64,000 nucleotides of DNA from Mycobacterium rhizamassiliense. GTDB lineage: Bacteria > Actinomycetota > Actinomycetes > Mycobacteriales > Mycobacteriaceae. Under the pieces are notes generated by a model. The model was not told where the DNA came from. It saw nothing but the letters and a program-made list of their open reading frames with translations, and made no database searches. The stretch's first letter is position 1. Each line of letters starts with the position of its first letter. Of the stretch, positions 1 to 9,007 are shown piece after piece. The stretch covers positions 5,537,685 through 5,601,684 of the forward strand of contig NZ_LT721901.1 of the NCBI RefSeq assembly GCF_900157375.1, read 5' to 3'. The translations under genes were made by a program, and so were the position numbers.

Positions 1-1889
1 GCTTCGGACTCCGAACTGCTCAGCGCCGCAACCCAACCGGTGATCCGGCGGGCCACGTCCTGGTCGGTGAGGCCGAGCTCGGCCAGCACCTCGCCGCGCG
101 AGGCGTGTTCGAAGAACTCCTGGGGCAGGCCGACGTCGCGGCAGTGCACGTCGATGTCCGCGCGCCGCAGCACGGCCGACACCGCCGATCCCACCCCGCC
201 GTTGACGCCGTTGTCCTCGAGCGTGACGACCAGCTTGTGCTGCTCGGCCAGCTCGAGGACGCCGTCGGGCACCGGCAGCACCCAGCGCGGGTCGATCACG
301 GTCACGCCGATGCCCTGGGTGTGCAGGCGCTTGGCCACCGCCAGTGCCATCCGCGCGAAATCGCCGACCCCGACCAACAGCACGTCGTGGTTGGACCCGC
401 TGGCCGGTACCGAGAGCACGTCGACCCCGACCCGCCGCTCCAACGCGGGAATGTCTTCTCCCACATCGCCTTTGGGGAACCGTATCGCGGTGGGGCCGTC
501 GTCGACGTCGAGCGCCTCGCCGAGTTCCTCGCGCAGCCGGGTACCGTCCCGGGGTGCGGCCACCCGGATGCCGGGCACGATGCCCAGCAGCGACAGGTCC
601 CACATGCCGTTGTGGCTGGGGCCGTCGGAGCCGGTGACGCCGGCCCGGTCGAGCACCATGGTGACGGGCAGCTTGTGCAGCGCGACGTCCATCATGATCT
701 GGTCGAACGCCCGGTTGAGGAAGGTCGAGTAGATGGCCACCACCGGGTGCATCCCGCCCATCGCGAGCCCCGCCGCCGACGTCATCGCGTGCTGCTCGGC
801 GATGCCGACGTCGAACAGCCGGTCCGGGAACTGCTGCCCGAACGCCGTCAACCCGGTGGGCCCCGGCATCGCCGCCGTGATGGCCACGATGTCGCGGCGG
901 GTGCGGGCGTGGCCGATCAGCGCGTCGGAGAAGGTCGTCGTCCAGCCCGGGCCCGCGATCTTGGTGGCCTGCCCGGTGATCGGGTCGATCGGGACCGTCG
1001 AATGCATCTGCTCGGCCTCGTCGGCCTCGGCGGGCGCATAGCCCATGCCCTTGCGGGTGGCGACATGCACGATCACCGGGCCGCCGAAGCCGCGCGCGTG
1101 GCGCAGCGCGGCCTCCACCGCGCGCTCGTCGTGGCCGTCGACCGGGCCCACGTATTTCAGCCCCAGGTCGGTGAACAACAGTTGTGGCGACAGCGAGTCC
1201 TTGATGCCGGCCTTGACGCTGTGCATGAAGCGGTAGGCGATCTTGCCGAACAGCGGCATGGACCGGACCACGTCGCGGCCCTTCTCCAGCACCTGTTCGT
1301 AGGCCGGCTGCAACCGCAGCGTCGCCAGGTGGTCGGCGACGCCGCCGATCGTGGGCGCGTAGCTGCGGCCGTTGTCGTTGACGACGACGATCACCCGGCG
1401 GCGGGAGGCGGCGATGTTGTTCAGCGCCTCCCAGCACATGCCGCCGGTCAGGGCGCCGTCACCCACGACGGCGACGACGTGCCGGTTGCGGTGGCCGGTC
1501 AGCTCGAACGCCTTCGCCAGCCCGTCGGCGTAGGACAGGGACGCGCTGGCGTGGCTGGACTCGACCCAGTCGTGCTCGCTCTCGGCGCGCGACGGGTATC
1601 CCGACAGCCCGCCCTTCTTACGCAGGTTTTCGAAGTCGTGGGAGCGGCCCGTCAGCATCTTGTGCACGTAGGCCTGGTGGCCGGTGTCGAAGATGATCGG
1701 ATCGTGTGGAGAATCGAACACCCGGTGCAGCGCCAGCGTCAGCTCGACGACCCCGAGATTCGGCCCCAGATGCCCGCCCGTGGCAGCCACCTTGTGAATC
1801 AGGAACTCGCGAATCTCTGCCGCCAGATCGCGTAGTTGCTGTTGGGAAAGGTGCTGCAGATCAGCGGGCCCACGGATCTGTTCCAGCAT
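1..1889 (-). CDS. dxs: 1-deoxy-D-xylulose-5-phosphate synthase, C-terminus cut by window edge
   Basis: This enzyme condenses pyruvate and glyceraldehyde 3-phosphate with thiamine diphosphate to give DXP, the first step of the MEP isoprenoid pathway. The first 629 codons are present; the family is about 638 residues in mycobacteria, so only a few C-terminal residues are missing. The N-terminus reads MLEQIRGPADLQHLSQQQLR, and the thiamine-diphosphate motif GDGALTGGMCWEALNN is intact, followed by VVVNDNGRSYAPT. The ATG at 1889 is the only start consistent with the conserved N-terminus. The next gene upstream ends 60 bp away on the same strand. Identification is secure; operon membership is not shown. 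Confidence 0.96.
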   Translation of the reverse strand, partial: MLEQIRGPADLQHLSQQQLRDLAAEIREFLIHKVAATGGHLGPNLGVVELTLALHRVFDSPHDPIIFDTGHQAYVHKMLTGRSHDFENLRKKGGLSGYPSRAESEHDWVESSHASASLSYADGLAKAFELTGHRNRHVVAVVGDGALTGGMCWEALNNIAASRRRVIVVVNDNGRSYAPTIGGVADHLATLRLQPAYEQVLEKGRDVVRSMPLFGKIAYRFMHSVKAGIKDSLSPQLLFTDLGLKYVGPVDGHDERAVEAALRHARGFGGPVIVHVATRKGMGYAPAEADEAEQMHSTVPIDPITGQATKIAGPGWTTTFSDALIGHARTRRDIVAITAAMPGPTGLTAFGQQFPDRLFDVGIAEQHAMTSAAGLAMGGMHPVVAIYSTFLNRAFDQIMMDVALHKLPVTMVLDRAGVTGSDGPSHNGMWDLSLLGIVPGIRVAAPRDGTRLREELGEALDVDDGPTAIRFPKGDVGEDIPALERRVGVDVLSVPASGSNHDVLLVGVGDFARMALAVAKRLHTQGIGVTVIDPRWVLPVPDGVLELAEQHKLVVTLEDNGVNGGVGSAVSAVLRRADIDVHCRDVGLPQEFFEHASRGEVLAELGLTDQDVARRITGWVAALSSSESE

Positions 1890-1949
1890 TGGGCCAGTCT
1901 ACGCAGCGGTGCGCAGGATCAGCAGGATCGAGTTCTGGCGGTGGGCGAC

Positions 1950-3413
1950 TTACGGACGGCCGAACTGCGCGGCGAGCAGGTCGTGAAGTTCGGGATCCGC
2001 CAGCACGACGACCTCGTCGCCGGCCTCGAGCGCGGTGTCGCCCCGCACCGGCACCAGGCCGGTGGTGCGGACCACGATGCTCACCCAGATGTCACCGACC
2101 CGGTCACCGAGACCCTCGACCGTGCATCCCTCGGCGGCAGACCCGGCGGCGACGCTGAAGCGATGGACCCCCTCCGGCTCGTCCGCGAGCCGGACCCCTA
2201 TCTCCCACGGCTGTGTCTCGACGGTGCGCATGGGCAGGTGCAACAGCCTGGCGACACCGGTCACCGAGCTGCCCTGCACCAAAACCGAGAAGATGACGAC
2301 GACCACGACGATGCCGTACAGACGTTCGGCGTCAGCGACGTGTGCAGCACGCAGGAACTCGCCGAGCAGGATCGGCACCGCACCCTTCAGCCCGGCGACG
2401 AGAATGAAGATGCGTTCGTTTCGCCGTAGCCGTACCGGAGCCAGGCAGGCGCTCACGGCCAACGGGCGAATCACCAGGGTCAGGGTCACACCGAGGATGA
2501 CCCCGGGAATCCAAACATCGGGATGGGCGAGCACGTCGAGGTCGACGGTCAAACCCAGGATGGCGAACGCGACGATTTCGGCCAGGCCCGCCAACCCGGC
2601 GTGGAACCGCTTGATCTCCGGCTTGTAGGGCGCACGCGCATCGCCGATCACGATGCCGGCCACGAACACCGCCAGAAATCCCGAACCGTGCGCCAGCGTG
2701 GCGATGCCGTACAACATCAGACACGTGGCCAGCGTTCGCAGCGAGTACAAGGCCTCGCTCGGCAATGTCACGCGGCGCATGAAGACGAGTAGGGCACGGC
2801 CGCCGACCACCCCGACGGCGAACCCGATCGCCATCTGCAACACGAATTGGGTTCCCACGCTGGCGAATCCAGCCGCGCTGAGACCACCGGCGGCGATCAG
2901 GCTGGACATCAACGAGATGCCGACCGGATCGTTGGCACCCGACTCGCCCTCCAGGATGGTGCTACTGCGACCCCTGATCTCGCGCTTGCCCAGGACGGAG
3001 AACACGACGGCCGGATCGGTGGGGGCGACGGCGGTGGCGACGAGGACCGCGGGAAACCAGCCGATGCCAAACAGGCAGTGCAAGACCAGTGCCGCGCCGG
3101 CGGCGGTGAGGGCGGTCCCCGCCACGCCGACCGACAGGATCGGAGCAACCGCCGCGCGAAAGCGCGACGGCCCGATGTGCATTCCGCCGTCGAACAGCAC
3201 CAGCACCAGCGCGATCGTGATGACCCGCTCGACGGTCGGCTCCGACGGTGTCGGCACGGCGGGCAGCGCATGCACCGCGACGGCCGCTCCGACCAGCACG
3301 AGGAGCGGCACCGGAATTTTCACCCGCTCGGTGAGTCGATTCGCCAGAACGGCAACCAAACCCACAGCGCTGCAAAGCAAGACGATCAACGCATAATGAG
3401 AAGACTGGTTCAC
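1950..3413 (-). CDS. CPA1/NhaP-type cation/proton antiporter with C-terminal TrkA_C domain
   Basis: The product is a 487-residue membrane protein expected to exchange K+ or Na+ for protons. About 390 residues form 12-13 hydrophobic segments. They carry VAPTDPAVVFSVLG and the charged pair of GESGANDPVGISL, both typical of the NhaP group of CPA1 antiporters. The last 90 or so residues (from about RTVETQPWEIGVRL) form a soluble TrkA_C/RCK_C-like domain, which in relatives binds nucleotides and gates K+/H+ exchange. I chose the GTG at 3413 (VNQSSHYALIVLL) because the longer frame back to 3533 adds a basic, non-membrane leader. In M. tuberculosis this slot holds an ArsA/ArsB and ABC-transporter block, so the gene is a lineage-specific replacement. 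Ion specificity is unknown. Confidence 0.85.
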   Translation of the reverse strand: MNQSSHYALIVLLCSAVGLVAVLANRLTERVKIPVPLLVLVGAAVAVHALPAVPTPSEPTVERVITIALVLVLFDGGMHIGPSRFRAAVAPILSVGVAGTALTAAGAALVLHCLFGIGWFPAVLVATAVAPTDPAVVFSVLGKREIRGRSSTILEGESGANDPVGISLMSSLIAAGGLSAAGFASVGTQFVLQMAIGFAVGVVGGRALLVFMRRVTLPSEALYSLRTLATCLMLYGIATLAHGSGFLAVFVAGIVIGDARAPYKPEIKRFHAGLAGLAEIVAFAILGLTVDLDVLAHPDVWIPGVILGVTLTLVIRPLAVSACLAPVRLRRNERIFILVAGLKGAVPILLGEFLRAAHVADAERLYGIVVVVVIFSVLVQGSSVTGVARLLHLPMRTVETQPWEIGVRLADEPEGVHRFSVAAGSAAEGCTVEGLGDRVGDIWVSIVVRTTGLVPVRGDTALEAGDEVVVLADPELHDLLAAQFGRP

Positions 3414-3546
3414 GGGGCCCCGCCCAACAGCGGGCGCCCGAAAGGCGCGATGAGTGCGGACCGTTGTTCGATGGCAGCCACGCGAGCCTTTCGATCGTAC
3501 GACAACGACACCGCCGACCAGACTTCCCGGCACACCGCGACGCAGT

Positions 3547-4782
3547 CTAGCCTGTCGCGGGCGTTCGAGTCAGCAACGCGACGCATTCGGTGTGATGGGT
3601 CAGCGGGAACGCGTCGAACACCTTGATCTTCTCGACGGCGTAGCCCCGGGCCAGGTACAGGCCGATGTCGCGCGCGAAAGATGCTGCCTCACAACCGATA
3701 TGGATCACGCGTGGCACCGAGGCCGCGGCCAGCAGGTCGATCACCTCGCGCCCGGCCCCCGCGCGGGGCGGGTCCAGCACCGCCACGTCGGCGCCGGTCC
3801 GTTGCGCGGCCAGCGCCCGGCGCACCGATTCGGTGACGACGTCCACCTGCGGCAGGTCCGCCAGTGCGGCGCGAGCCGCCCGCGAGGACGCCCGCGAGGT
3901 GTCGACGGTCAGCACCCGCCCGGCGGGCCCCACCGCGTCGGCCAGCGCCGCGGCGAAAACGCCTGCGCCGCCGTAGAGATCCCAGACCCGCGCGCCGGCG
4001 TCCGGCTGCGCCCAGTCGGCGACTAGACGCGAGTACACGCGCGCCGCCTGCCGGTGCGCCTGCCAGAACGCCGTCACCGGCACCCGCCAGACCCGCTGTC
4101 CCACCCGCTGCGTCGCTTCGTAGGCGCCCTCAACCACTTTGGTTGCGGTGCCCCGACCCTGCCGCAGGGTTCGCACCACGTGGCGCCCGCCGTCGTCGTC
4201 GATGGCCACGTGCAGCTGCGCGCCAACCGGCCAGTCGGCCCTGCCGCCGGGCGCAGTCAGGTCGTCGAGCATGCCGGACGGCAACTGGGCGCAACGCAGG
4301 TCGGTCACCAGCTCGTCGCTGTGGTAGCGGTGAAAGCCGGGGCGACGGTCGGCACCCACATCCAGCCGCACCCGGGTGCGCCAGCCGGTTGGCCCAGAAT
4401 CCCCGAGCGGCTCGGCCTCGCCGCTCCAGTGGTGCCCGCCAAGGCGTTCCAGCTGATTGGCCACGACGCTGGCCTTGAACGAGCGAATTGCCTCCGGAAC
4501 CGCGAACGCCAGATCGCAACACCCGGCGCCGTCCGGCCCGGCGATCGGGCACAGCGACGCGACCCGGTGCTCCGACGCGTCGAGCACCTCGACAGTCTCT
4601 GCATGCCAATAAGATCCGCGGTCCGCGGTGACCCGCACCCGCACCCGCTCGCCGGGCAGGGCGTAGCGCACGAACACGACCCGGCCTTCGTGGTGCGCCA
4701 CGCAACTGCCGCCGTTGGCGGGGGCGCCGGTGAGAAGCGTCAGTTCGGGACTCGTCGGTGTCACCGGCAACTCGGGCCGCAT
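3547..4782 (-). CDS. TrmA/RlmD-type class I SAM-dependent RNA (uracil-5-)methyltransferase
   Basis: The 411-residue product should methylate C5 of a uridine in tRNA or rRNA using SAM. It has an N-terminal TRAM-like part (residues 1-70), a cysteine cluster CPIAGPDGAGCC that may be an iron-sulfur site, and the SAM loop DLYGGAGVFAAALADAVG. The C-terminal catalytic region has IGCEAASFARD and FDAFPLTHHTECVALL, with the nucleophile Cys and the general-base Glu of HTEC. The ATG at 4782 has GAGGATC upstream and starts 38 bp after the stop of the permease gene on the same strand. It corresponds to Rv2689c. The exact RNA target cannot be read from sequence. Confidence 0.9.
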   Translation of the reverse strand: MRPELPVTPTSPELTLLTGAPANGGSCVAHHEGRVVFVRYALPGERVRVRVTADRGSYWHAETVEVLDASEHRVASLCPIAGPDGAGCCDLAFAVPEAIRSFKASVVANQLERLGGHHWSGEAEPLGDSGPTGWRTRVRLDVGADRRPGFHRYHSDELVTDLRCAQLPSGMLDDLTAPGGRADWPVGAQLHVAIDDDGGRHVVRTLRQGRGTATKVVEGAYEATQRVGQRVWRVPVTAFWQAHRQAARVYSRLVADWAQPDAGARVWDLYGGAGVFAAALADAVGPAGRVLTVDTSRASSRAARAALADLPQVDVVTESVRRALAAQRTGADVAVLDPPRAGAGREVIDLLAAASVPRVIHIGCEAASFARDIGLYLARGYAVEKIKVFDAFPLTHHTECVALLTRTPATG

Positions 4783-4820
4783 GGGGTGATCCTCGTCCAG
4801 CTCGGGGGTGAGTGCCGGAC

Positions 4821-6815
4821 TCAATCGAAGATGCCGCGACGGGCGTCGCCGGGTGCGGCGTGCGGCTGCAGCGTCTGCAGTCGCTCCGATGAACTCAGTT
4901 GCCACGGAACCGAAGTCACCATGACATTGGGCATGAACAACAGCCGGCCCTTGAGCCGCAGCGCGCTCTGGTTGTGCAGCACCTGCTCCCACCAGTGGCC
5001 CACGACGTACTCCGGGATGAACACCGTGACGACGGTCCGCGGTGAATCCTTGCTCACGCGCTTCACGTAATCGAGTATCGGACGGGTGATTTCGCGGTAG
5101 GGCGACGCGATGACCTTGAGCGGCACGCTGATGTTGCTCTGCTCCCAGGCCTGCACCAGCGCACGGGTCTCCACGTCGTCCACGCTGACCGTCAGGGCCT
5201 CGAGCGCATCGGGACGCGTCGCGCGCGCGTAGGCCAGGGCGCGCAGCGTCGGCAGATGCAACTTCGACACCAGCACCAAAGCGTGGTTACGGCTGGGCAA
5301 CACGACGTCGTGCTGCGCGGCGGCTTGCTCCTCCAGTTCGCGGTTGACGGTGGTGTAGTGCTTGCGGATCAGCTTCATGATGACGAACAGCGCGCTCATC
5401 GCCACGATCGCGATCCACGCCCCGGCAAAGAATTTGGTGACCAGCACCACCAGCAGAACCGCGCCGGTGGACACCAGACCGACGGTGTTGATTACCCGCG
5501 AGCGCTTCATCTTGGCGCGCGCCTTCGGGTCAGTTTCGCTGCGCAGCAACCGAGTCCAGTGCCGGACCATGCCGATCTGGCTCAGGGTGAACGAAATGAA
5601 CACCCCGACGATGTAGAGCTGGATCAGTGCGGTCACCTCGCCGCGGAACGCGATGACGAATGTCAGGGCCGCCACCGACAGGAACAGGATCCCGTTGGAG
5701 AACGCCAGGCGGTCGCCGCGCGTGTGCAGCTGGCGCGGCAGGTAACTGTGCTGCGCCAGCACCGAGCCGAGCACCGGGAACCCGTTGAACGCGGTGTTGG
5801 CGGCCAGCACCAGGATCAGGGCGGTGACGGTGGCGATGAGCAGGAAGCCTATGTGGAAGCTGCCGAACACGGTTTCGGCCAGCTGCGTGACGAGCGTCTT
5901 CTGCATGTAGCCGGGCGGGACGCCGCTCAGCTGCGTGGCGGGGTCCTCGACGAGCTTCACCCCGATCTGCTCGGCCAGCACGATGATGCCCATCAGCAGC
6001 GCCACCGCGATGCCGCCCAGCATCGCCAGCGTCGTTGCGGCGTTGCGCGACTTGGGTTTCTGGAACGCGGGCACCCCATTGCTGATCGCCTCGACACCGG
6101 TCAGCGCGGCGCAGCCCGACGAGAACGAGCGCGCTACCAGGAACGCGAACGCGAACCCCAGGATCGGGCCGTGCTCTGCGTGCATCGTGAACCCGGCGGA
6201 TTCGGCCTTCAGCGGGTTGCCCAGCACATAAATCCGGAACAGCCCCCAGCCGATCATCACGACGACCCCGACGATGAACGCATAGGTCGGAATCGCGAAG
6301 GCCGCCCCGGACTCGCGAATGCCGCGCAGGTTCAGCGCCATCACGATCACGATGGCGGCCACGCAGAACCAGACCTTGTTCTGGGCCACGATCGGGACGG
6401 CGGAACCGATGTTGGCCATCGCAGAAGCCGTCGAAACCGCAACGGTGAGAACGTAATCCACCATCAGGGCGGCGGCCACGACGAGGCCTGCGGTCTCACC
6501 GAGGTTCGTGGTCACCACCTCGTAGTCGCCTCCGCCGGAGGGGTAGGCATGCACGTTCTGCCGGTAGCTGGCCACCACCACCAACATGACGGCGGCCACC
6601 GCAAGCCCGATCCACGGCGTCAACGCGTACGCGGTCGCCCCGGCCACCGAGAGCATGAGGAAGATTTCCTCTGGCGCATACGCCACCGACGACAGCGCAT
6701 CGGAGGCGAACACCGGCAAGGCGATGCGCTTGGGCAGCAGGGTGTGGCTCAGCCGGTCGCTACGTTGCGGCCGCCCGATGAGCAACCTGCGCGCTGCGGT
6801 TGAAAGTTTGGACAC
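4821..6815 (-). CDS. KimA/YdaO-like APC-superfamily permease (probable potassium importer)
   Basis: This 664-residue protein has about 12 membrane segments over residues 1-460 and a cytosolic C-terminal domain of about 190 residues. Family-diagnostic stretches are FASDALSSVAYAPEE, SYRQNVHAYPSGGGDY, VDYVLTVAVSTASAMANIGS, SSGCAALTGVEAISNGVPAF, LVLAANTAFNGFPVLGSVLA and GDRLAFSNGILFL. From memory these align closely with the Bacillus subtilis high-affinity K+/H+ symporter KimA. The divergent neighbours encode the RCK potassium regulators CeoB and CeoC, which fits K+ uptake. The GTG at 6815 (VSKLSTAARRLL) matches the expected N-terminus; a TTG at 6824 is possible. The orthologue Rv2690c is usually called only an amino-acid permease, so the K+ role is inference. 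Confidence 0.85.
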   Translation of the reverse strand: MSKLSTAARRLLIGRPQRSDRLSHTLLPKRIALPVFASDALSSVAYAPEEIFLMLSVAGATAYALTPWIGLAVAAVMLVVVASYRQNVHAYPSGGGDYEVVTTNLGETAGLVVAAALMVDYVLTVAVSTASAMANIGSAVPIVAQNKVWFCVAAIVIVMALNLRGIRESGAAFAIPTYAFIVGVVVMIGWGLFRIYVLGNPLKAESAGFTMHAEHGPILGFAFAFLVARSFSSGCAALTGVEAISNGVPAFQKPKSRNAATTLAMLGGIAVALLMGIIVLAEQIGVKLVEDPATQLSGVPPGYMQKTLVTQLAETVFGSFHIGFLLIATVTALILVLAANTAFNGFPVLGSVLAQHSYLPRQLHTRGDRLAFSNGILFLSVAALTFVIAFRGEVTALIQLYIVGVFISFTLSQIGMVRHWTRLLRSETDPKARAKMKRSRVINTVGLVSTGAVLLVVLVTKFFAGAWIAIVAMSALFVIMKLIRKHYTTVNRELEEQAAAQHDVVLPSRNHALVLVSKLHLPTLRALAYARATRPDALEALTVSVDDVETRALVQAWEQSNISVPLKVIASPYREITRPILDYVKRVSKDSPRTVVTVFIPEYVVGHWWEQVLHNQSALRLKGRLLFMPNVMVTSVPWQLSSSERLQTLQPHAAPGDARRGIFD

Positions 6816-6947
6816 GAGAGCCAAGAGTAAGCGCAACAGGCCATGCCGGTAGCGTTCCGTGGGCGAGAATGTTCCCGACGGAAATCGGCTGGCCACACAA
6901 GTTTGCCGATGGAGTGACACCGACAGGACCCAGCGGGAGGACCTGAA

Positions 6948-7631
6948 GTGCGGGTGGTGGTGATGGGCTGCGGCCGCGTCGGCTCTTCGTTGGCGGACGG
7001 CCTGTCGCGAATCGGGCACGACGTCGCGGTGATCGACCGCGACAGCACCGCCTTCAACCGGCTCGGCCCCGATTTCGCCGGCGAGCGGGTGCTGGGCCAG
7101 GGCTTCGACCGGGATGTGCTGCTGAAGGCCGGTATCGAGGAGGCCGACGCGTTCGCGGCGGTGTCCTCGGGGGACAACTCCAACATCATCTCGGCCCGCC
7201 TGGCCCGCGAGACATTCGGCGTCAACCGCGTCGTCGCCCGGATCTACGACGCCAAGCGCGCCGAGGTCTACGAGCGGCTCGGTATCCCGACGATCGCCAC
7301 GGTGCCCTGGACCACCGACCGCCTGCTCGGCGTCTTGACGAAGGAGAGCGAAACCGCTAAGTGGCGCGACCCCACCGGCACCGTCGCCGTCGCCGAGGTC
7401 GAACTGCATGAGGACTGGGCCGGGCACCGCGCCACCGACCTCGAGCAGGCCACCGGCGCGCGGGTGGCGTTTTTGATCCGGTTCGGCACGGGCATCCTGC
7501 CGGAACCGAAGACCGTCATCCAGGCTGGAGACCAGGTCTACATCGCCGCCATATCGGGCCGCGCCGCCGAGGCGGTAGCGATCGCCGCGCTGCCACCCAG
7601 CGAAGACCTCGATTCGGAAGCAGGGCGATGA
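6948..7631 (+). CDS. ceoB: CeoB (TrkA-like) RCK potassium-uptake regulatory protein
   Basis: The 227-residue cytosolic protein has an N-terminal Rossmann RCK_N domain with MRVVVMGCGRVGSSLADGL and the acidic tail VIDRDS that binds NAD(H), then an RCK_C domain. RCK proteins gate K+ channels and transporters in response to nucleotides. The GTG start at 6948 is preceded by GGGAGGA. The gene lies 28 bp before ceoC and is divergent from the KimA-like permease. No TrkH-type pore gene is in the window, so the permease is the natural candidate partner. Confidence 0.93.
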   Translation: MRVVVMGCGRVGSSLADGLSRIGHDVAVIDRDSTAFNRLGPDFAGERVLGQGFDRDVLLKAGIEEADAFAAVSSGDNSNIISARLARETFGVNRVVARIYDAKRAEVYERLGIPTIATVPWTTDRLLGVLTKESETAKWRDPTGTVAVAEVELHEDWAGHRATDLEQATGARVAFLIRFGTGILPEPKTVIQAGDQVYIAAISGRAAEAVAIAALPPSEDLDSEAGR

Positions 7632-7659
7632 CCTCCAGCGGAACACAGGAGCGGCGCGC

Positions 7660-8334
7660 ATGAAGGTAGCTGTCGCCGGGGCGGGCGCCGTCGGGCGCTC
7701 GGTCACCCGTGAGCTGGTGGAAAACAACCACGACATCACCCTGATCGAGCGCAACCCCGACCACATCGACGTCGACGCGATCCCGGCCGCGCACTGGCGG
7801 CTCGGCGACGCCTGCGAGCTGAGCCTGCTGCAGTCGGTGCACCTGGAGGATTTCGACGTGGTCGTCGCAGCGACCGGCGATGACAAGGTCAACGTGGTGC
7901 TCAGTCTGCTGGCCAAGACCGAGTTCGCGGTGCCCCGAGTCGTGGCCCGGGTCAACGACCCACGCAACGAGTGGCTGTTCACCGACGCCTGGGGCGTGGA
8001 CGTCGCGGTGTCCACCCCGCGCATGCTGGCCTCGCTGATCGAGGAGGCCGTCGCCGTCGGCGATCTGGTGCGGCTCATGGAATTCCGCAAGGGTCAGGCC
8101 AACCTGGTCGAGATCACGCTGCCCGACGACACCCCGTGGGGCGGCAAGCCGGTGCGCCGGCTGCAGCTGCCCCGGGACGTCGCGCTGGTGACGATCCTGC
8201 GCGGGCCGCGCGTGATCGTGCCCGAGGGCGACGAGCCGCTGGAGGGCGGCGACGAGCTGCTGTTCGTCGCGGTCACCGAGGCCGAAGAGGACCTGAGCAA
8301 GCTGCTGCTGCCCGCGGTCGCGCCGCCCGACTAG
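7660..8334 (+). CDS. ceoC: CeoC (TrkA-like) RCK potassium-uptake regulatory protein
   Basis: The 224-residue second RCK protein begins MKVAVAGAGAVGRSVTRELV (nucleotide-binding loop) and continues with TLIERNPDHIDVD. An RCK_C domain occupies roughly residues 140-220 (VEITLPDDTPWGGKPVRRLQ). It is a paralogue of the preceding gene and the two probably form a hetero- or homo-octameric regulatory ring. The ATG at 7660 follows AGGAGCGGCGC. Its 3' end overlaps the convergent DUF3159 gene by four bases, the two stop codons sharing an ACTAGT palindrome. Confidence 0.93.
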   Translation: MKVAVAGAGAVGRSVTRELVENNHDITLIERNPDHIDVDAIPAAHWRLGDACELSLLQSVHLEDFDVVVAATGDDKVNVVLSLLAKTEFAVPRVVARVNDPRNEWLFTDAWGVDVAVSTPRMLASLIEEAVAVGDLVRLMEFRKGQANLVEITLPDDTPWGGKPVRRLQLPRDVALVTILRGPRVIVPEGDEPLEGGDELLFVAVTEAEEDLSKLLLPAVAPPD

Positions 8335-8981
8335 TCGCGGGCGATGTCCTTGTCGAGCGGGGCCGCGGCGCCGTCGACGGCGACGACGACGTCAAGGGCG
8401 CGCTGGGCTGCCTTGATCGCCACATAGGTCAGCAGCGCGGCCAGCGCGGTCAGCGGCCAGCCCATCGCGATGCGGGCCACGCCCAGCCAACCCGTCTGGT
8501 CGGCGTCGTAGAGGAGCCGTTGCACCACGAACCGGGCGCCGAAGACCAGCGTCCAGCACAGCGTGGCGACGTCGAAGGCGTAGACGGCGCGCGGCACGCC
8601 GCGCCAGCTCCGGTCGCGGCTGCCGGCCCAGCTCCAGAGGTAGCCCACCACCGGCCGCCGGATCAGGATCGACGCCGCGAACACCACGGCCCACAGCAGC
8701 GACATCCAGATGCCCAGCAGGAAGTAGCCCTTGGACGCCCCGACCACGTAGGCGACCAGCGCGCAGATGGCGACCCCCACGAACCCCGAAAACGCCGGCT
8801 GCGTCGATTCCCGCCGGATCAGTCGCCACACCAACACCAGCGCGGCGACGCCGAGCGCGCAGCCGATCGCGGGCAGCAAGCCCGACAGGCTGGACACCGC
8901 CACGAAAACCAGGACGGGCAGCGACGAATAGATCAGCCCACTGATTCCGCCCAGCTGCTCCAGCAGGCGGTCGGGGCTCAC
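8331..8981 (-). CDS. DUF3159 integral membrane protein
   Basis: The 216-residue protein has four to six hydrophobic helices, for example LIYSSLPVLVFVAVSSLSGLL and GYFLLGIWMSLLWAVVFAASI. It belongs to the actinobacterial DUF3159 family and corresponds to Rv2693c. Its function is not known. I chose the GTG at 8981 (VSPDRLLEQLGG), the conserved N-terminus in relatives; upstream in-frame sequence is arginine/proline-rich and unlike membrane protein. It follows the OB-fold gene by 26 bp on the same strand and is likely cotranscribed. Confidence 0.8.
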   Translation of the reverse strand: MSPDRLLEQLGGISGLIYSSLPVLVFVAVSSLSGLLPAIGCALGVAALVLVWRLIRRESTQPAFSGFVGVAICALVAYVVGASKGYFLLGIWMSLLWAVVFAASILIRRPVVGYLWSWAGSRDRSWRGVPRAVYAFDVATLCWTLVFGARFVVQRLLYDADQTGWLGVARIAMGWPLTALAALLTYVAIKAAQRALDVVVAVDGAAAPLDKDIARD

Positions 8982-9007
8982 GCGGCTTCGTGCGCTATCG
9001 GGCAGCG

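Noticed and set aside
105..1835. 576-codon plus-strand frame opposite dxs
   Set aside because: It is antisense to the full length of dxs, is His/Arg-rich with no family features, and comes from third-position GC bias.
6816..6947. Possible c-di-AMP (ydaO) riboswitch ahead of the KimA-like gene
   Set aside because: The 132-bp gap is too short for the aptamer and shows none of its conserved segments.
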